Origin: an uncultured Brevibacillus sp.
GTDB taxonomy: Bacteria; Bacillota; Bacilli; Brevibacillales; Brevibacillaceae
Direction of reading: 5' to 3'
Assembly: GCA_946402065.1 (NCBI GenBank)
Contig: CAMIVR010000023.1
Coordinates: 1 to 46,161 of the forward strand
Length of the DNA stretch: 46,161 bases
The position numbers and the translations under genes were made by a program. Shown piece by piece: positions 14,452 to 24,205 of this stretch; positions within the stretch are counted from its first letter, which is position 1, and the number at the start of each line of letters is the position of its first letter. The notes below the pieces were generated by a model that was not told the origin of the DNA, did not search any database, and saw nothing but the letters and a program-made list of their open reading frames with translations.

Positions 14452-15330
14452 TCATGTCCGGTGTCCAAAGTAATTCGTCAGAACGCCCAGCTTCTCAATT
14501 TGTATGCTTACTTCGTCCCCTGCTTGCAGCCATTGGCGCTCGGATTCCGGCAAGCCGAGAATGACGCCTTCGGGTGTGCCTGTGAGAATGATGTCGCCAG
14601 GCTCCAGGGTCATATGCTGTGATAAGTAGGCGATCAACTCATCGCAGCGGAAGATCATGTCAGACGTGTTGGAGTTCTGTACCTGTCTGCCGTTGACAAA
14701 TGCTTGAATCCGCAAGTCATTCGGATTCTCCACTTCGTCGGCAGTGACCAGATACGGTCCGATCGGGGCAAACTTTGCACATGTTTTGCCCAGCAGCCAT
14801 TGGCTCGTGCGCATTTGCAAATCGCGTGCGGAGACGTCATTGGCATTGCAATAGCCGAACACATAGCGAAGGGCGTCTTCTTTACGAACGTTCTCGGCCT
14901 TTGTCCCGATGACGATGCAAAGCTCCGCTTCGTAGTCAACCTGCTTTGACTGTTTCGGCAGCGGCACCACATCAAGATGAGCCGCTACTGCGTCGGAGAA
15001 TTTGCCAAAGACAATCGGCGTTGTCGGGATCGGCATATTCGTCTCTTCGGCATGACGGCGGTAATTCAAGCCGATGCAGATGATTTTTCCCGGTTTGGCG
15101 AGACAAGGCAGCACTTCCACGTCGCTTTCAGCCACAAGCTGTGCGGACATGTCTTCGTTTTGCGCCAGTTTGCTACGTACGCTCTCAAGCAGGGATGGAT
15201 TGCGCAGCAACTCGTCAATGGTTGCAGGGAGATCTGACGCGAGTCCCAGTGATGCGAGCGGCAAAATCCCCGCTTCCAGGCGAACCCCGATTTGTTCGTG
15301 GCCGTGATGGCGAAAGGCAAGCAGTTTCAT
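14452..15330 (-). CDS. Fumarylacetoacetate hydrolase (FAH) family protein
   Basis: 292 residues. The C-terminal two thirds is a typical FAH domain: IICIGLNYRRHAEE, PIVFGKFSDAVAAH, VDYEAELCIVIG (metal-binding glutamates), YCNANDVSARDLQ, QWLLGKTCAKFAPIGP and IILTGTPEGV. Members cleave or decarboxylate beta-keto acids with a Mg ion; typical bacterial relatives are 2-keto-4-pentenoate hydratases, acylpyruvases or oxaloacetate decarboxylases. An ATG at 15336 directly abuts AGGAGG; the ATG at 15330 has proper 6-nt spacing and is chosen. It is a single gene; the substrate is unknown. Confidence 0.88.
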   Translation of the reverse strand: MKLLAFRHHGHEQIGVRLEAGILPLASLGLASDLPATIDELLRNPSLLESVRSKLAQNEDMSAQLVAESDVEVLPCLAKPGKIICIGLNYRRHAEETNMPIPTTPIVFGKFSDAVAAHLDVVPLPKQSKQVDYEAELCIVIGTKAENVRKEDALRYVFGYCNANDVSARDLQMRTSQWLLGKTCAKFAPIGPYLVTADEVENPNDLRIQAFVNGRQVQNSNTSDMIFRCDELIAYLSQHMTLEPGDIILTGTPEGVILGLPESERQWLQAGDEVSIQIEKLGVLTNYFGHRT

Positions 15331-15473
15331 TTCCATCCTCCTTCAGTTGATTCTCACTAAAACATTCGGTGTGATTGATGAGAACCCTTTTTTGCCAGTG
15401 GCCGGGATACTTGTCTTCTGCTTGATCAAGGAACCGCCTGCCCCCTCATGTCACAGCCGTGTTCAAAAGCAAC

Positions 15474-15505
15474 GGGACAGACCGAATCTATCATTCGTCT
15501 GTCCC
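15474..15505. terminator. Hairpin downstream of oppA-like gene
   Basis: GGGACAGA-CGAAT and ATTCG-TCTGTCCC form a 13-bp stem with one bulge and a 5-nt loop. It lies between the oppA-like stop (15586) and the FAH start. The T-tract is weak. Confidence 0.5.
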
Positions 15506-15585
15506 TGCAACGTCCATGCGGGCAACCACTTGTTCAGTTGTTACTGCTTGTCCGAGCGACGTTGGAGCCCGCTGTTTTCTTGCAC

Positions 15586-17208
15586 TTACTCGACGCTCGT
15601 CCATTTCCAATCGATATAGTTCAGCCCGTCGATCACATAATCCTTGACGTACTCTTTTTTCACAAATGCATCGCTATAAAAGTAAATCGGCATCACCGGC
15701 ATTTCGTCCATCAATATCGCTTCGGCATCGGTCAGCAGCTTCTTGCGCTTCTCAGCGTCCGCCTCTGTCGCCGACTGCTTCAGCAGTTCCTGATACTTTT
15801 GATTTTCCCACCGGGTGTCGTTGTTTCCGCCGGTTTTCGACTCGAACATCTCCAGGTAGTTGATCGGGTCGTTGAAGTCGCCAAGCCAGCCCAACCGGCC
15901 AATTTGATAGTTGCCTGTGTGCATGTTTTCCAGGTAGACCTTCCACTCCGTGCTTTCCAGCTTCACCTCAACGCCGAGCGCTTGCTTCCACTGGTCGCGA
16001 ATCGCTTCGGCGATCTTCTTGTGGCTCTCGCTGGTATTATAGGAGACGGTAATCGGCGGCAGCTTGCTGATGCCGAGCTCTTTCATCCCTTCCGCCAACA
16101 GCTTCTTAGCGGTCTCGGTGTCATTGTCCTTGAAGTAGCCCCCGTCTTTCAGCGTCATGGTCAGCGGCACGACAGCGGTCGCAGGCAGCGGATTGTTCAA
16201 AGCAGCTTTGTCAATCACCGCTTGCCGGTTGATCGCATAGCTGAATGCTTTGCGGATTTTCGCATTGTTGAACGGGGCCTGTTCCGTATTGAACTTGTAC
16301 CAGTACACTCCGGCAAACGGCTGCGTGATCAGCTTTCCTTCCTTTTTCAGGACGGGAATCACATCTTGCGGCAAATTCCCCAGCGGCTGACCGGCCCAAT
16401 CCAGCAAGCCGTCTTCAAACATGGACATCTCCACGTTTTCGTCTTCAATCATAGCCCCTTCGATCCGGTCCAGTTTGACCGCGTCCTTATCCCAGTATTT
16501 CTGGTTTTTAACCAGTGTCAGCTTGTCCCTGTGCGCCCACGCCTCAACCTTGAACGGACCGTTGCCGACCAGCGTCTTTACCTCGCCAGCCCACTTCGGA
16601 TTGGCTTCCACTACTTTCTTATTGACGGGAAAATAAGTATGGAAAGCCGTCAGCTCCAGGAAGTACGGTGTCGGCTGCTCCAGTGTGACCTGCAGGGTGC
16701 GATCATCCAACGCCTTGACGCCCACTTCGTCAAGCTTGACCTCCCCGCGACTCGCCTGTTCTGCGTTCTTGATGGCGTACATCATGTAAGCGTAGTTGGC
16801 TGCCGTCCTGGGATCGACGACCCGCTTCCAGGCGTATTCGAAATCGTAGGCGGTTACCGGATCGCCATTGCTCCATTGGGAGCTGCGCAAATGGAAGGTA
16901 TAGGTTTTCAAGTCGGGCGAAACGTCTACTTTTTCGGCTACCGAATTGTGCACCTTGCCGTCCTTGCCGATCCGTGTCAACCCGTCAAAGGCAGCTCGGG
17001 CAATTGCCCCGGACGTACTGTCGTCCGCCAAGGCCGGATCGAGTGTCGGCGGATCTATTACGAGATTGATCCGCAATGTCTTGTCCCCCGGCTTTTTCGC
17101 CGCAGGCGCGGCTGTCGGCGCTTCGCTGGCCAATACGCTGACACTGGAGGTGAACAGCATGCTAATCGAGAGAAAAGAACCAATGGCTAACTTTGATTGT
17201 CTGTTCAA
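15586..17208 (-). CDS. Oligopeptide-type ABC transporter substrate-binding protein
   Basis: 540 residues, the usual length for OppA/DppA-type (SBP_5) proteins. After the signal the sequence shows LRINLVIDPPTLDPALADD, FDGLTRIGKDGKV, TFHLRSSQWSNGDPVTAYDF, and RKAFSYAINRQAVID, all standard for the family. The N-terminal signal (IGSFLSISMLFTSSVSVLAS) has no lipobox cysteine, whereas most Gram-positive binding proteins are lipoproteins. So it may be released or anchored otherwise. The start is TTG at 17208 with GAGGAGG 10 nt upstream. No permease or ATPase genes are adjacent, so it is an orphan receptor. Confidence 0.9.
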   Translation of the reverse strand: MNRQSKLAIGSFLSISMLFTSSVSVLASEAPTAAPAAKKPGDKTLRINLVIDPPTLDPALADDSTSGAIARAAFDGLTRIGKDGKVHNSVAEKVDVSPDLKTYTFHLRSSQWSNGDPVTAYDFEYAWKRVVDPRTAANYAYMMYAIKNAEQASRGEVKLDEVGVKALDDRTLQVTLEQPTPYFLELTAFHTYFPVNKKVVEANPKWAGEVKTLVGNGPFKVEAWAHRDKLTLVKNQKYWDKDAVKLDRIEGAMIEDENVEMSMFEDGLLDWAGQPLGNLPQDVIPVLKKEGKLITQPFAGVYWYKFNTEQAPFNNAKIRKAFSYAINRQAVIDKAALNNPLPATAVVPLTMTLKDGGYFKDNDTETAKKLLAEGMKELGISKLPPITVSYNTSESHKKIAEAIRDQWKQALGVEVKLESTEWKVYLENMHTGNYQIGRLGWLGDFNDPINYLEMFESKTGGNNDTRWENQKYQELLKQSATEADAEKRKKLLTDAEAILMDEMPVMPIYFYSDAFVKKEYVKDYVIDGLNYIDWKWTSVE

Positions 17209-17242
17209 AATAACACAGCCTCCTCTTTTTCCATCTTTTTCT

Positions 17243-17271
17243 ATGGTACACTACTGTTGGAATATTTACAA
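17243..17271 (-). promoter_or_regulatory. Sigma-A-like promoter of oppA-like gene
   Basis: On the minus strand TTGTAA (17266-17271), a 17-bp spacer and TACCAT (17243-17248) precede the gene by 35 bp. Confidence 0.5.
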
Positions 17272-17430
17272 ATTTGCATTGGAGGCTGAGTGATTTTTCT
17301 ACGGTGTGCTTTATCCGGCATCCGACGAATCCTCGTTTGTCACCGGAACGGAATGGATCATCGACCGCAGATGGACGGCGCAAGGAACGCATGAAAAACA
17401 ACCAGCACCGTCCACAATGCGGACAGTTAT

Positions 17431-19326
17431 CTAACCCGTCGGCTTCGTCGTTTCCCCTGCATACTTTCTTCTGTAGTTCCCCAGTGCCAGCAGCGGCCAA
17501 ATATACTGATAGCTGTGATAGTAGAAGTAAAAACCGCCAGGAAGTCCCGCACCTGTCGGATACGTCGTCGTCCAGCCTTGAGCCGTCCCGTTGTTGGCCA
17601 AAAATTCGATTCCTCGCCTGATTTCCGCTGTCGGTTGCGCGTTGACCGCAATCAGCGCATCCGTCGCCCAAGCGGTCTGGGCCAGCGTCCCTTGGCCGAG
17701 CGGCACATACCGCTTGCGGATATCGCTGTTGCACGACTCACCCCAACTGCCGTCCCGATTCTGGATTTCGATTAGCCAGCGCACGGCTTTTTGCACAGAT
17801 GGATCATCTGGCTGCACGCCCACCGCGATCATGCCGGTGAGCGCCGCCCATGTGCCGTACAGATAAGCGATGCCCCAGCGGCCATACCAGGAGCCGTCTG
17901 CTTCCTGATTCTCCACCAGCCACTGCACGCCCCGCCTGATTTGTGGATGCGGAAGTCTCATTCCCGCATCACTGCCCAGGTATTCCAGGGTTCTCCCCGT
18001 CAAATCTGCCGCCGACGGGTCAATGCTTATGGTGTCCGCCCCATCCAACGGAAGCCAGGTGAGGATTTTCTTGTTGGTGTTTTTCTCAAAAGCAGGCCAG
18101 CCGCCGTCGCCATTTTGCATGGACAAGACCCACTGCCGCCCGCGATCCCATGCCTGACGATACGTCGCATCGCGTTTGGCGAGTCTGCGGATAGCCCGCA
18201 GTGCAGCCGTAGTATCATCGACATCGGGATTTCGCGTGTTGCTGTCGGAAAATCCCCATCCGCCCGGCAGTGTGTTCGGATTGTGCCAGGTCCAGTCCCC
18301 GAGCGTATTCTGCTGGCGTGAAAGTATGTATTGGCCTGCTTTTTGGATCATTGGAGTCGTGCTGGGGACACCGGCGTTTTGCAATGCGTCGCAGAGCAGC
18401 GCCGTATTCCAGACGGTCGACGTCGCTTCCTGTACATCCGTATAGCCGGATGCTGCACACGCCATCGCTCGCAAGCCGCTGACCGCACGGGTGATCACCG
18501 GATTGGTTTTGCTGTAGCCGAGCGAGAGCAGCGCAAAGATCATGAGAAACGTCGAAGTAAAGTAGCTGTACAATGTTCCATCCGGCTCGATGCGCTCAAG
18601 GATAAATTGTTCTGCCTGCTTCAATGCGAGACTATGCATGTAGGGAGGAAGGAGCGGAAGTTGCGACAACGCATGTTTCACCATATTTGTCAGCCGGGGA
18701 AGCTGGAACTCGCCCCAATCGTTGGGGACACCGCTCAGCGTCAAGTCAGACAAATCCGGAGTCCGCGCCGTTTTCAGCACGTATGTTTGATTGCTGGCAA
18801 TAAGGATTGGGGCGAAATGAATGCGTGCATACCCGACCAGATCGTAGAAGCTGAGAGGCGCTATGCGCGGCACCAGCATCATTTCTACAGGCAGAACATC
18901 GGCTGGCCACGGGTATTGCCCGGTCAGCGCCAGCATCACTTTGGTCGTCATCCCGGCCTTGGCCAGACCGCCTTTGGCCCGGATAAATTGCTTGGCACGC
19001 TGCATCTGTGGATCGCGTGCCTGGACATAGCCAGAGTAGAGCAGCGCGTAATACGCTTCGATAGTCGCAGACAGATTGCCGTCCGCCTCATCGGGAAACC
19101 ACTTCCAATAGCCATCCGCCTCCTGCATCGCGACAATCCGCTCCGCCAGCTTGCGGATGAGTGATTCGTCATCCTGCTGGAGCGAACGGAGCAAGATGAT
19201 CATGTACGCATCCGGCAGCGAACCGCTTTCCAGGCAGTAGCGCCAGGAGCCGTCAGGGGCTTGATCGCGCTGGCAAATCTGTACGATCCGCTCGATTTCG
19301 GCGTCAATGTTTGCAAGCAGGTCCAT
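17431..19326 (-). CDS. sqhC: Squalene-hopene / sporulenol-type terpene cyclase
   Basis: About 631 residues from the ATG at 19326. The cyclase family is clear from repeated QW motifs (ADGYWKWF, GDGGWPAFE, ADGSWYGRWG, RDGSWGES, then AQTAWATDAL) and from the catalytic aspartate box DVDDT, where the central Asp protonates the terminal double bond. The length matches bacterial class II triterpene cyclases. Bacillus SqhC instead cyclises tetraprenyl-beta-curcumene to sporulenol in spores, and the DVDDT form resembles it; hopene synthesis is the alternative. It would act at the membrane. No isoprenoid genes are adjacent; oppA lies downstream. Confidence 0.88.
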   Translation of the reverse strand: MDLLANIDAEIERIVQICQRDQAPDGSWRYCLESGSLPDAYMIILLRSLQQDDESLIRKLAERIVAMQEADGYWKWFPDEADGNLSATIEAYYALLYSGYVQARDPQMQRAKQFIRAKGGLAKAGMTTKVMLALTGQYPWPADVLPVEMMLVPRIAPLSFYDLVGYARIHFAPILIASNQTYVLKTARTPDLSDLTLSGVPNDWGEFQLPRLTNMVKHALSQLPLLPPYMHSLALKQAEQFILERIEPDGTLYSYFTSTFLMIFALLSLGYSKTNPVITRAVSGLRAMACAASGYTDVQEATSTVWNTALLCDALQNAGVPSTTPMIQKAGQYILSRQQNTLGDWTWHNPNTLPGGWGFSDSNTRNPDVDDTTAALRAIRRLAKRDATYRQAWDRGRQWVLSMQNGDGGWPAFEKNTNKKILTWLPLDGADTISIDPSAADLTGRTLEYLGSDAGMRLPHPQIRRGVQWLVENQEADGSWYGRWGIAYLYGTWAALTGMIAVGVQPDDPSVQKAVRWLIEIQNRDGSWGESCNSDIRKRYVPLGQGTLAQTAWATDALIAVNAQPTAEIRRGIEFLANNGTAQGWTTTYPTGAGLPGGFYFYYHSYQYIWPLLALGNYRRKYAGETTKPTG

Positions 19327-19479
19327 CACAGTATCCCTTCTTTCGTGCAAGCTATTCGCCTATCCTTACTGTATTCGCCACCAAGCGAAAGCGTTCGACG
19401 AGAAGGAACGGACATGTTGACCATCTTTACGCGATTTCTTTCATCTGCTCCCGTACTAAGGCGTCTCCTGCTCTATGGA

Positions 19480-19676
19480 GGCTATCTGGCATTACGTATG
19501 GCGTCAGCCCGATCCAGGCACTCTTGACCCCTGGCATGATCATCAATGAGCAGAGCTATCTGGAAAACCGCGTGATCCAATGGCCTGATCGAGCATACAT
19601 ATTGCGAAACGCTGGAGCGGATCGAACTGGCCGTCATCGCCAAACAGGCCCTGAAGCATGGGGTGGGCATCCGCTG
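19480..19676 (+). pseudogene. Decayed coding remnant, possibly DUF2515-like
   Basis: One frame reads SPIQALLTPGMIINEQSYLE then NRVIQWP, and a shifted frame downstream reads HTYCETLERIELAVIAKQAL before a stop. The peptide NEQxYLExRVI is reminiscent of DUF2515 (YppC-like) proteins. No intact start or full frame exists. The rest of 19327-19961 has no convincing gene; an 11-codon ORF with a good GGAGG is at 19789-19821. Confidence 0.35.
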
Positions 19677-19961
19677 AAAGTCGCCTCCTGGATTATTTTC
19701 CAACTATTCAAGCGATGACAAAAGTGACATTATTTAGGTTTATCCGTTTTCCATTATTGGGTATAGCACATATTGGAGGAATTTTGATGCGTTTGCATAA
19801 AGAAGGTTCGACAACTAGATAGCATGAACTTTGTTCTCCGGCAATATGTCTCTTCTCCAATGTTACAGGCTGACGTTCAATCGGTTCCAATACGCAGCGA
19901 ACGACTGAAGCATATAACGTTTCAAAGAGGCACTACCATACTTTACAGGAGGATACCTATC

Positions 19962-21704
19962 ATGGCTCGGACATCGAACAACCGCTTTTCCCTTTTTCAA
20001 AAGAACCTGCTCATATCCAGCTTCAACATTTTTTTGATTGGCGTCATCCTTACATTTGCCTGCTACAAAATTCAGGGCAACCTCTTGGCAGCCACACTCA
20101 ACGACCAGGCTCTCGGCTTTACCAAGCTCGCCTACTCCACCCTCGATCTTAAAGATATCAAAGACAGCCTGTCGAACAGCGATGTGCACAGTGAGACGCA
20201 GCAACGCTTGATCAAGCAGCTGAACGACTTCAGTGCGCTCAATCCGAAAATCGCCCAAACCTACATTATCGACACAGACAAAACAGACGGGGTTAAACTG
20301 TTCATGGCCGCGGTTCCGCAACATTTGCTGGATGAAGGGTTAAAAGTCGGCGATTATTTTGAAACATCACCGCTCTTTGCCGAACAGGTCGAAAAGGCGA
20401 AAAACTTCAAAAGCCCGTTTAGTACCGATATATACACGGATTCCATCGGCGTCTGGCTGAGCGTGCTCGTCCCGGTGATCGACGAGTCAGGCAAGGTCAT
20501 CGCCGTTTTTGGCATTGACCAGGATGCCAGCATGGTAGCGAAAGGCCAGATGGACTTGATCAAAACCGCCTTGATTATTTTCGCCATCGCCCTAGTCGTC
20601 GTGTTTTTCTTCCAATTTTTCGTCATGCGCAAGCTGCTTTTGCCGATTAAACAGCTGGTTGCCGGCATGAAGGAAGTAAGCCGGGGGAATTTGACGGTTC
20701 GTCTCGCCATCAAGCAAAAGGACGAGCTCGGGGACCTGGCCGTCCATTTTAATGAAATGGTCGAGCAAAACCGGACGATGATCCAAAAAATCCAGGAGCA
20801 TACCGAACACTCGGCGTCCACCGCCGAACAGCTCTCGGCCAGCGTGGAGGAAGTCTCGCAACAGGTCAACCAGATTACTACGACGATTCAGGAAGTGGCC
20901 AGCGGCGCGATCAACCAGCTCAACGGTACCGCGGAAAGCTCGATTGCCATCAACGAAATGGCCAGTGGCATCCAGCGCATCGCCGAATCTACCTCGACCG
21001 TGTCTGAAGTCTCTCTCGTCACCTCCAAAGAAGTGCAGGAAGGCAGCGCCTCGATCCAAAAAGCGGTCTCGCAAATGGAATCGATGAAAGCGTCTGTCGA
21101 GCATTCGGGCACCGTCGTCAAATCGCTTGGAGAACGCTCGCAGGAAATCGCTCACATTCTCGAAATCATCACGGGAATCGCTTCCCAGACCAATCTGTTG
21201 GCGCTCAACGCAGCGATTGAAGCCGCCCGTGCCGGGGAACAAGGTCGCGGCTTTTCCGTCGTGGCCGATGAAGTGCGCAAGCTGGCCGAGCAGTCCAACG
21301 AATCTGCCAGCCAAATCGCACACCTGATCCAGGAGATTCAGCTCGACACAGCCAAGGCCGTCGCTGCCATGGACACGGTTAGCCAGGAAGTCCACACCGG
21401 TCTGCAAGCGGTACAGCAGGCGGGTCAGACGTTCGCCCGGATCGCCGACGAAATCACTCACATTGCCGAGCAGATTCAGGAGAGCTCGGCAGTCGCGGAA
21501 CAGATGTCCGCCAGCTCTGAGCAAGTATCCGCCTCGATCGACGAGACGGCAGCCATCGCCAAGCTGTCCGCAGACCATGCGCAACATGTCGCTACGGCTT
21601 CGAGCGAACAGCTGACGGCGATGGAACAACTGGCGGCCTCTGCCGAATCGTTGAGCCGAATGGCCCAGGAATCGTCCGAACTGGTCAAGCAGTATCAAGT
21701 GTGA
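19962..21704 (+). CDS. Methyl-accepting chemotaxis protein
   Basis: 580 residues from the ATG at 19962 (AGGAGG upstream). Layout: a membrane helix at residues about 15-37, an extracellular sensor of about 165 residues (single Cache-like, with [20 protein letters not shown] and a late [20 protein letters not shown]), a second membrane helix near 205-230, a HAMP segment ([20 protein letters not shown]), then a long helical signalling domain with the hairpin tip [20 protein letters not shown] followed by [18 protein letters not shown]. It senses a ligand outside and signals through CheW/CheA. No C-terminal pentapeptide for CheR binding is seen. The ligand cannot be named. Confidence 0.93.
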   Translation: MARTSNNRFSLFQKNLLISSFNIFLIGVILTFACYKIQGNLLAATLNDQALGFTKLAYSTLDLKDIKDSLSNSDVHSETQQRLIKQLNDFSALNPKIAQTYIIDTDKTDGVKLFMAAVPQHLLDEGLKVGDYFETSPLFAEQVEKAKNFKSPFSTDIYTDSIGVWLSVLVPVIDESGKVIAVFGIDQDASMVAKGQMDLIKTALIIFAIALVVVFFFQFFVMRKLLLPIKQLVAGMKEVSRGNLTVRLAIKQKDELGDLAVHFNEMVEQNRTMIQKIQEHTEHSASTAEQLSASVEEVSQQVNQITTTIQEVASGAINQLNGTAESSIAINEMASGIQRIAESTSTVSEVSLVTSKEVQEGSASIQKAVSQMESMKASVEHSGTVVKSLGERSQEIAHILEIITGIASQTNLLALNAAIEAARAGEQGRGFSVVADEVRKLAEQSNESASQIAHLIQEIQLDTAKAVAAMDTVSQEVHTGLQAVQQAGQTFARIADEITHIAEQIQESSAVAEQMSASSEQVSASIDETAAIAKLSADHAQHVATASSEQLTAMEQLAASAESLSRMAQESSELVKQYQV

Positions 21705-21798
21705 ACCAGCCTTTCCGTGATAAAGGAGTCGTCACGTACGGCGTCCGAATGATGCATGCAGCTGCGGGATGCTGACCGGCTGTTTTTCAATACGCAAA

Positions 21799-21834
21799 AA
21801 AACTGTCTGCTGCAAATCGCAACAGACAGTTTTC
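21799..21834. terminator. Bidirectional terminator after chemotaxis gene
   Basis: AAAACTGTCTG and CAGACAGTTTT form an 11-bp perfect stem, with A/T tracts on both sides, between convergent genes. Confidence 0.85.
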
Positions 21835-21872
21835 GATCCATGATGAGAATGACGCAAATCAGGCTGGATGCA

Positions 21873-22121
21873 TTAGTCCACTTTTTTACGCAACAGTCCC
21901 CACAGCCAATGAAGGACAGCTCCGCCAATGATTCCGGCGATTACGTTGAACCCGGCGACGACCCACGCCCAGCTACCCAACAGAAACGTGCCAAGCCAGG
22001 TACCCACTAAGGTGACGATCAGGGATGCCCACCAGCCCTTGCCCGCCGCTTGGCCTGTCGTGAAGTAGTTCATGAGCACCCAGACAACCAAACTTACTAC
22101 AGCCCAGACGACCCAGAACAT
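21873..22121 (-). CDS. GlsB/YeaQ/YmgE-like small membrane protein
   Basis: 82 residues. Three hydrophobic segments with glycine-rich turns: FWVVWAVVSLVVWVLM, then WWASLIVTLVGTWLGTFLLG, then WVVAGFNVIAGIIGGAVLHW, and a basic tail. This matches transglycosylase-associated / GlsB-type stress-related membrane proteins. I start at the ATG at 22121 because AGGAAG then has 9-nt spacing; GTG 22130 abuts the site. A -10-like TATAAT on the minus strand is at 22169-22174. Function is unknown. Confidence 0.65.
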   Translation of the reverse strand: MFWVVWAVVSLVVWVLMNYFTTGQAAGKGWWASLIVTLVGTWLGTFLLGSWAWVVAGFNVIAGIIGGAVLHWLWGLLRKKVD

Positions 22122-22270
22122 GACATACACTTCCTTTCGTATGATGATAGCGATTGCATAACGTCAGGATTATATTCCATCCTGCTTGCTACCATCATAT
22201 GTCGTCCGAGCAAATGTGTTCCTGCATGTTTACCCTGTCCGCTTGGTGAAAAGCGTCATTTTATGCCGGT

Positions 22271-23029
22271 TCAGCCTGGATTTTTAAGTATGCCTGCCGC
22301 GTCGCGCAAGGCGTCTGCAGCAAAATGTGCTGCTGCCCGTACATCTGCATCGGCGCTTGCCATATACAACGCGCCCAGGACGTCAATCACTTTTTGCGCG
22401 GCGTCTTTTGGCACCGTCGGGTTGTCCGGATTCGGTTGATTTGCGGCCACCGTGCTCCACCACCCTTCCCCACCGTATGATTCATTGTAGTCGACGGTAA
22501 TTCCCGCCAGCTTTTGATCGTTTTTATATTGATAAATGTTCGCTCGAGACGACACCTTTCCATTGCTCCAGGCATACGTTTGCCAGAATCGCTTGCACGC
22601 ACCCCGCTTTGCCATCTCCTCGACTACAGCAAAGGACCCGTACACCCCTACCTCATAGCCGGACAGCTTTTTCCCGGCAGCGAGCAGATACTGTTCAATC
22701 GCGTCATAATCTTTTGGCTGCGCATTGTAGTCAACCGCAAAATAGACAGCGGTACCCGGCGGCTGGCCCAGCTTCTTCGCTTCCCGAAAGGCTGCATCAC
22801 CATCTGCCGATCCGCTGGCAGCTCCCCCGGAAGCACGCGTAGCGGTCGTTTCATAAACCGTTACGATTTTCATTCCTGCCTGACTGATCGCGTCTGCTTC
22901 CGGGAGAGTCAACCGTTTTGCATAGCCTTCGGGAACGACATACCGCCCGGTAAAGGCCATCCCCTCTTTTGCCAAGGTATTGGCTGTAGACTGATTGAGC
23001 GGTGTCGCACAGTCAATTCCTTTTGTTGC
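22271..23029 (-). CDS. DUF1906 glycoside-hydrolase-like protein
   Basis: 252 residues beginning MATKGIDCATPLNQSTANTL. The DUF1906 (Rv2525c-like, TIM-barrel) pattern is seen: GIDCATPL, FTGRYVVPEG, GMKIVTVYET, then GTAVYFAVDYNAQ, GYEVGVYGSFAVVEEM, FWQTYAWSNGKVSS, YQYKNDQKLAGITVDYNES. The motif AVDY and DYN acidic residues fit a glycosidase-type active site. The C-terminal 50 residues form an alanine-rich helical extension. No signal peptide. It likely acts on cell-envelope or spore polymers, but this is a family-level guess. Confidence 0.8.
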   Translation of the reverse strand, partial: ATKGIDCATPLNQSTANTLAKEGMAFTGRYVVPEGYAKRLTLPEADAISQAGMKIVTVYETTATRASGGAASGSADGDAAFREAKKLGQPPGTAVYFAVDYNAQPKDYDAIEQYLLAAGKKLSGYEVGVYGSFAVVEEMAKRGACKRFWQTYAWSNGKVSSRANIYQYKNDQKLAGITVDYNESYGGEGWWSTVAANQPNPDNPTVPKDAAQKVIDVLGALYMASADADVRAAAHFAADALRDAAGILKNPG

Positions 23030-23180
23030 CATCCTGTCCACACCCTTTTTTCCCAACATCGTACTCTCAAGCGATACCCTTCTCCTTTTACACCGCCCAC
23101 CCCACCAGGTTTTTTACCATATTGTATGCACGTTTTATCAACCGGCAATGGACAATCTTCATTCGGCATCGTAAATGGGC

Positions 23181-23216
23181 AAGCACCTCATGACTTGGTT
23201 AGCGTCAGAGGTGCTT
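23181..23216 (-). terminator. Hairpin downstream of prohibitin-like gene
   Basis: AAGCACCTC-ATGAC and GTCA-GAGGTGCTT pair across a short loop, between two co-directional minus-strand genes. No T-tract. Confidence 0.45.
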
Positions 23217-23258
23217 GGTCTTGTCATGAGCTATCCACCGTCAGGGGCGCTCATGTGC

Positions 23259-24089
23259 TTATTTCGTGTCGACGTTAATGAATGGCATCGCTCCACCGGT
23301 TACGTTCGGCAGCTTGCCGTCCCAGCGGCGAATCGCTTCCAGCTGCGCTTCAATCTGTCTGAGTTGAATCAATTCCGGGGTAACTTCTTGCTTCTGCAGT
23401 CGCAGCGCTTCGGCTTGCGCCTGTGCTTTCGTAATCTCCTGTTCCTTCTCAATCTTGATCCGTTCCAGGTCCAGCTTGGATTTCAAGGCCTGCTGCTCCG
23501 CTACCTGCTTGGCTTCAATCGCCCGGTTGTACTCGTCGCTAAACTTGAATTCACGGATGTTGATTTCATCGAGGATGATGTTATAGACTGCCAGTTTTTG
23601 CTTCAGCACATCTTTCACTTTGGCACTTACTTCCGAACGCTTTGAGACTAATTCCTCTGCCGAATACTGGGCCGTAACCGCTTTGAGAGATTCGGCGATG
23701 GCGGGATCGACAATCCGGGTAGCGTATTCCAGACCGACTTGCTGGTACAGCTTGTTGACGTTATTGCCATCGAGGTGATAGTTGACTGCAATCGTCGTCG
23801 AGACGTTTTGCAAGTCATGCGATGCGGCTGTTTGGCTCGTCTCGGATTTCTGCACCCGCACTTCCATCGGAATGACCGTCTGCACAAACGGAATCCGGAA
23901 ATGCAGCCCTTCATCAAGCGCAACCGGTCTGACTGCACCAAGCTGTAGCACGACGCCGCGATACCCCGCTTGGATAATCGTGTACGATTGCATTGCCAAA
24001 AAGGCCAAAATGATAACGATAATGATAACTGTAATCACTTTGCCAGTGCCCATTTTCGGGCTCATTTTTGTTACTGTACTGTTCTCCAT
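23259..24089 (-). CDS. Prohibitin / SPFH-domain membrane protein
   Basis: 276 residues. One N-terminal transmembrane helix (VITVIIIVIILAFLAM) is followed by an SPFH/prohibitin domain: GYRGVVLQLGAVRPVALDEG, LHFRIPFVQTVIPMEVRVQK, then STTIAVNYHLD and YATRIVDPAIAESLKAVTAQ. Residues about 190-250 are a charged, heptad-rich coiled coil (AIEAKQVAEQQALKSKLDLE). Such proteins form ring-like membrane scaffolds that affect protease activity or lipid domains. GGGGGAAAGG precedes the ATG. Confidence 0.88.
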   Translation of the reverse strand: MENSTVTKMSPKMGTGKVITVIIIVIILAFLAMQSYTIIQAGYRGVVLQLGAVRPVALDEGLHFRIPFVQTVIPMEVRVQKSETSQTAASHDLQNVSTTIAVNYHLDGNNVNKLYQQVGLEYATRIVDPAIAESLKAVTAQYSAEELVSKRSEVSAKVKDVLKQKLAVYNIILDEINIREFKFSDEYNRAIEAKQVAEQQALKSKLDLERIKIEKEQEITKAQAQAEALRLQKQEVTPELIQLRQIEAQLEAIRRWDGKLPNVTGGAMPFINVDTK

Positions 24090-24167
24090 GCCTTTCCCCC
24101 TTTTCCTCTTATGTATTCATACGTCTGTCAGCCCATTCGGTTTCAAATAATTCAGGGCAACACGCAG

Positions 24168-24193
24168 AGAAGCCCCCGCAAGGCGAGGGCAGA
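24168..24193 (-). terminator. Terminator of hutI
   Basis: GCCCCCGC (24172-24179) pairs with GCGAGGGC (24183-24190); on the minus strand TTCTCT follows. Confidence 0.6.
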
Positions 24194-24205
24194 CGAGCAT
24201 CGCGG

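Noticed and set aside
15448-17190. 580-codon plus-strand ORF opposite the oppA-like gene
   Set aside because: The opposite strand encodes a full-length SBP_5 protein; this frame is an antisense shadow.
20592-21698. Minus-strand ORF opposite the chemotaxis gene
   Set aside because: Low-complexity arginine/leucine-rich shadow of the repetitive MCP signalling domain.
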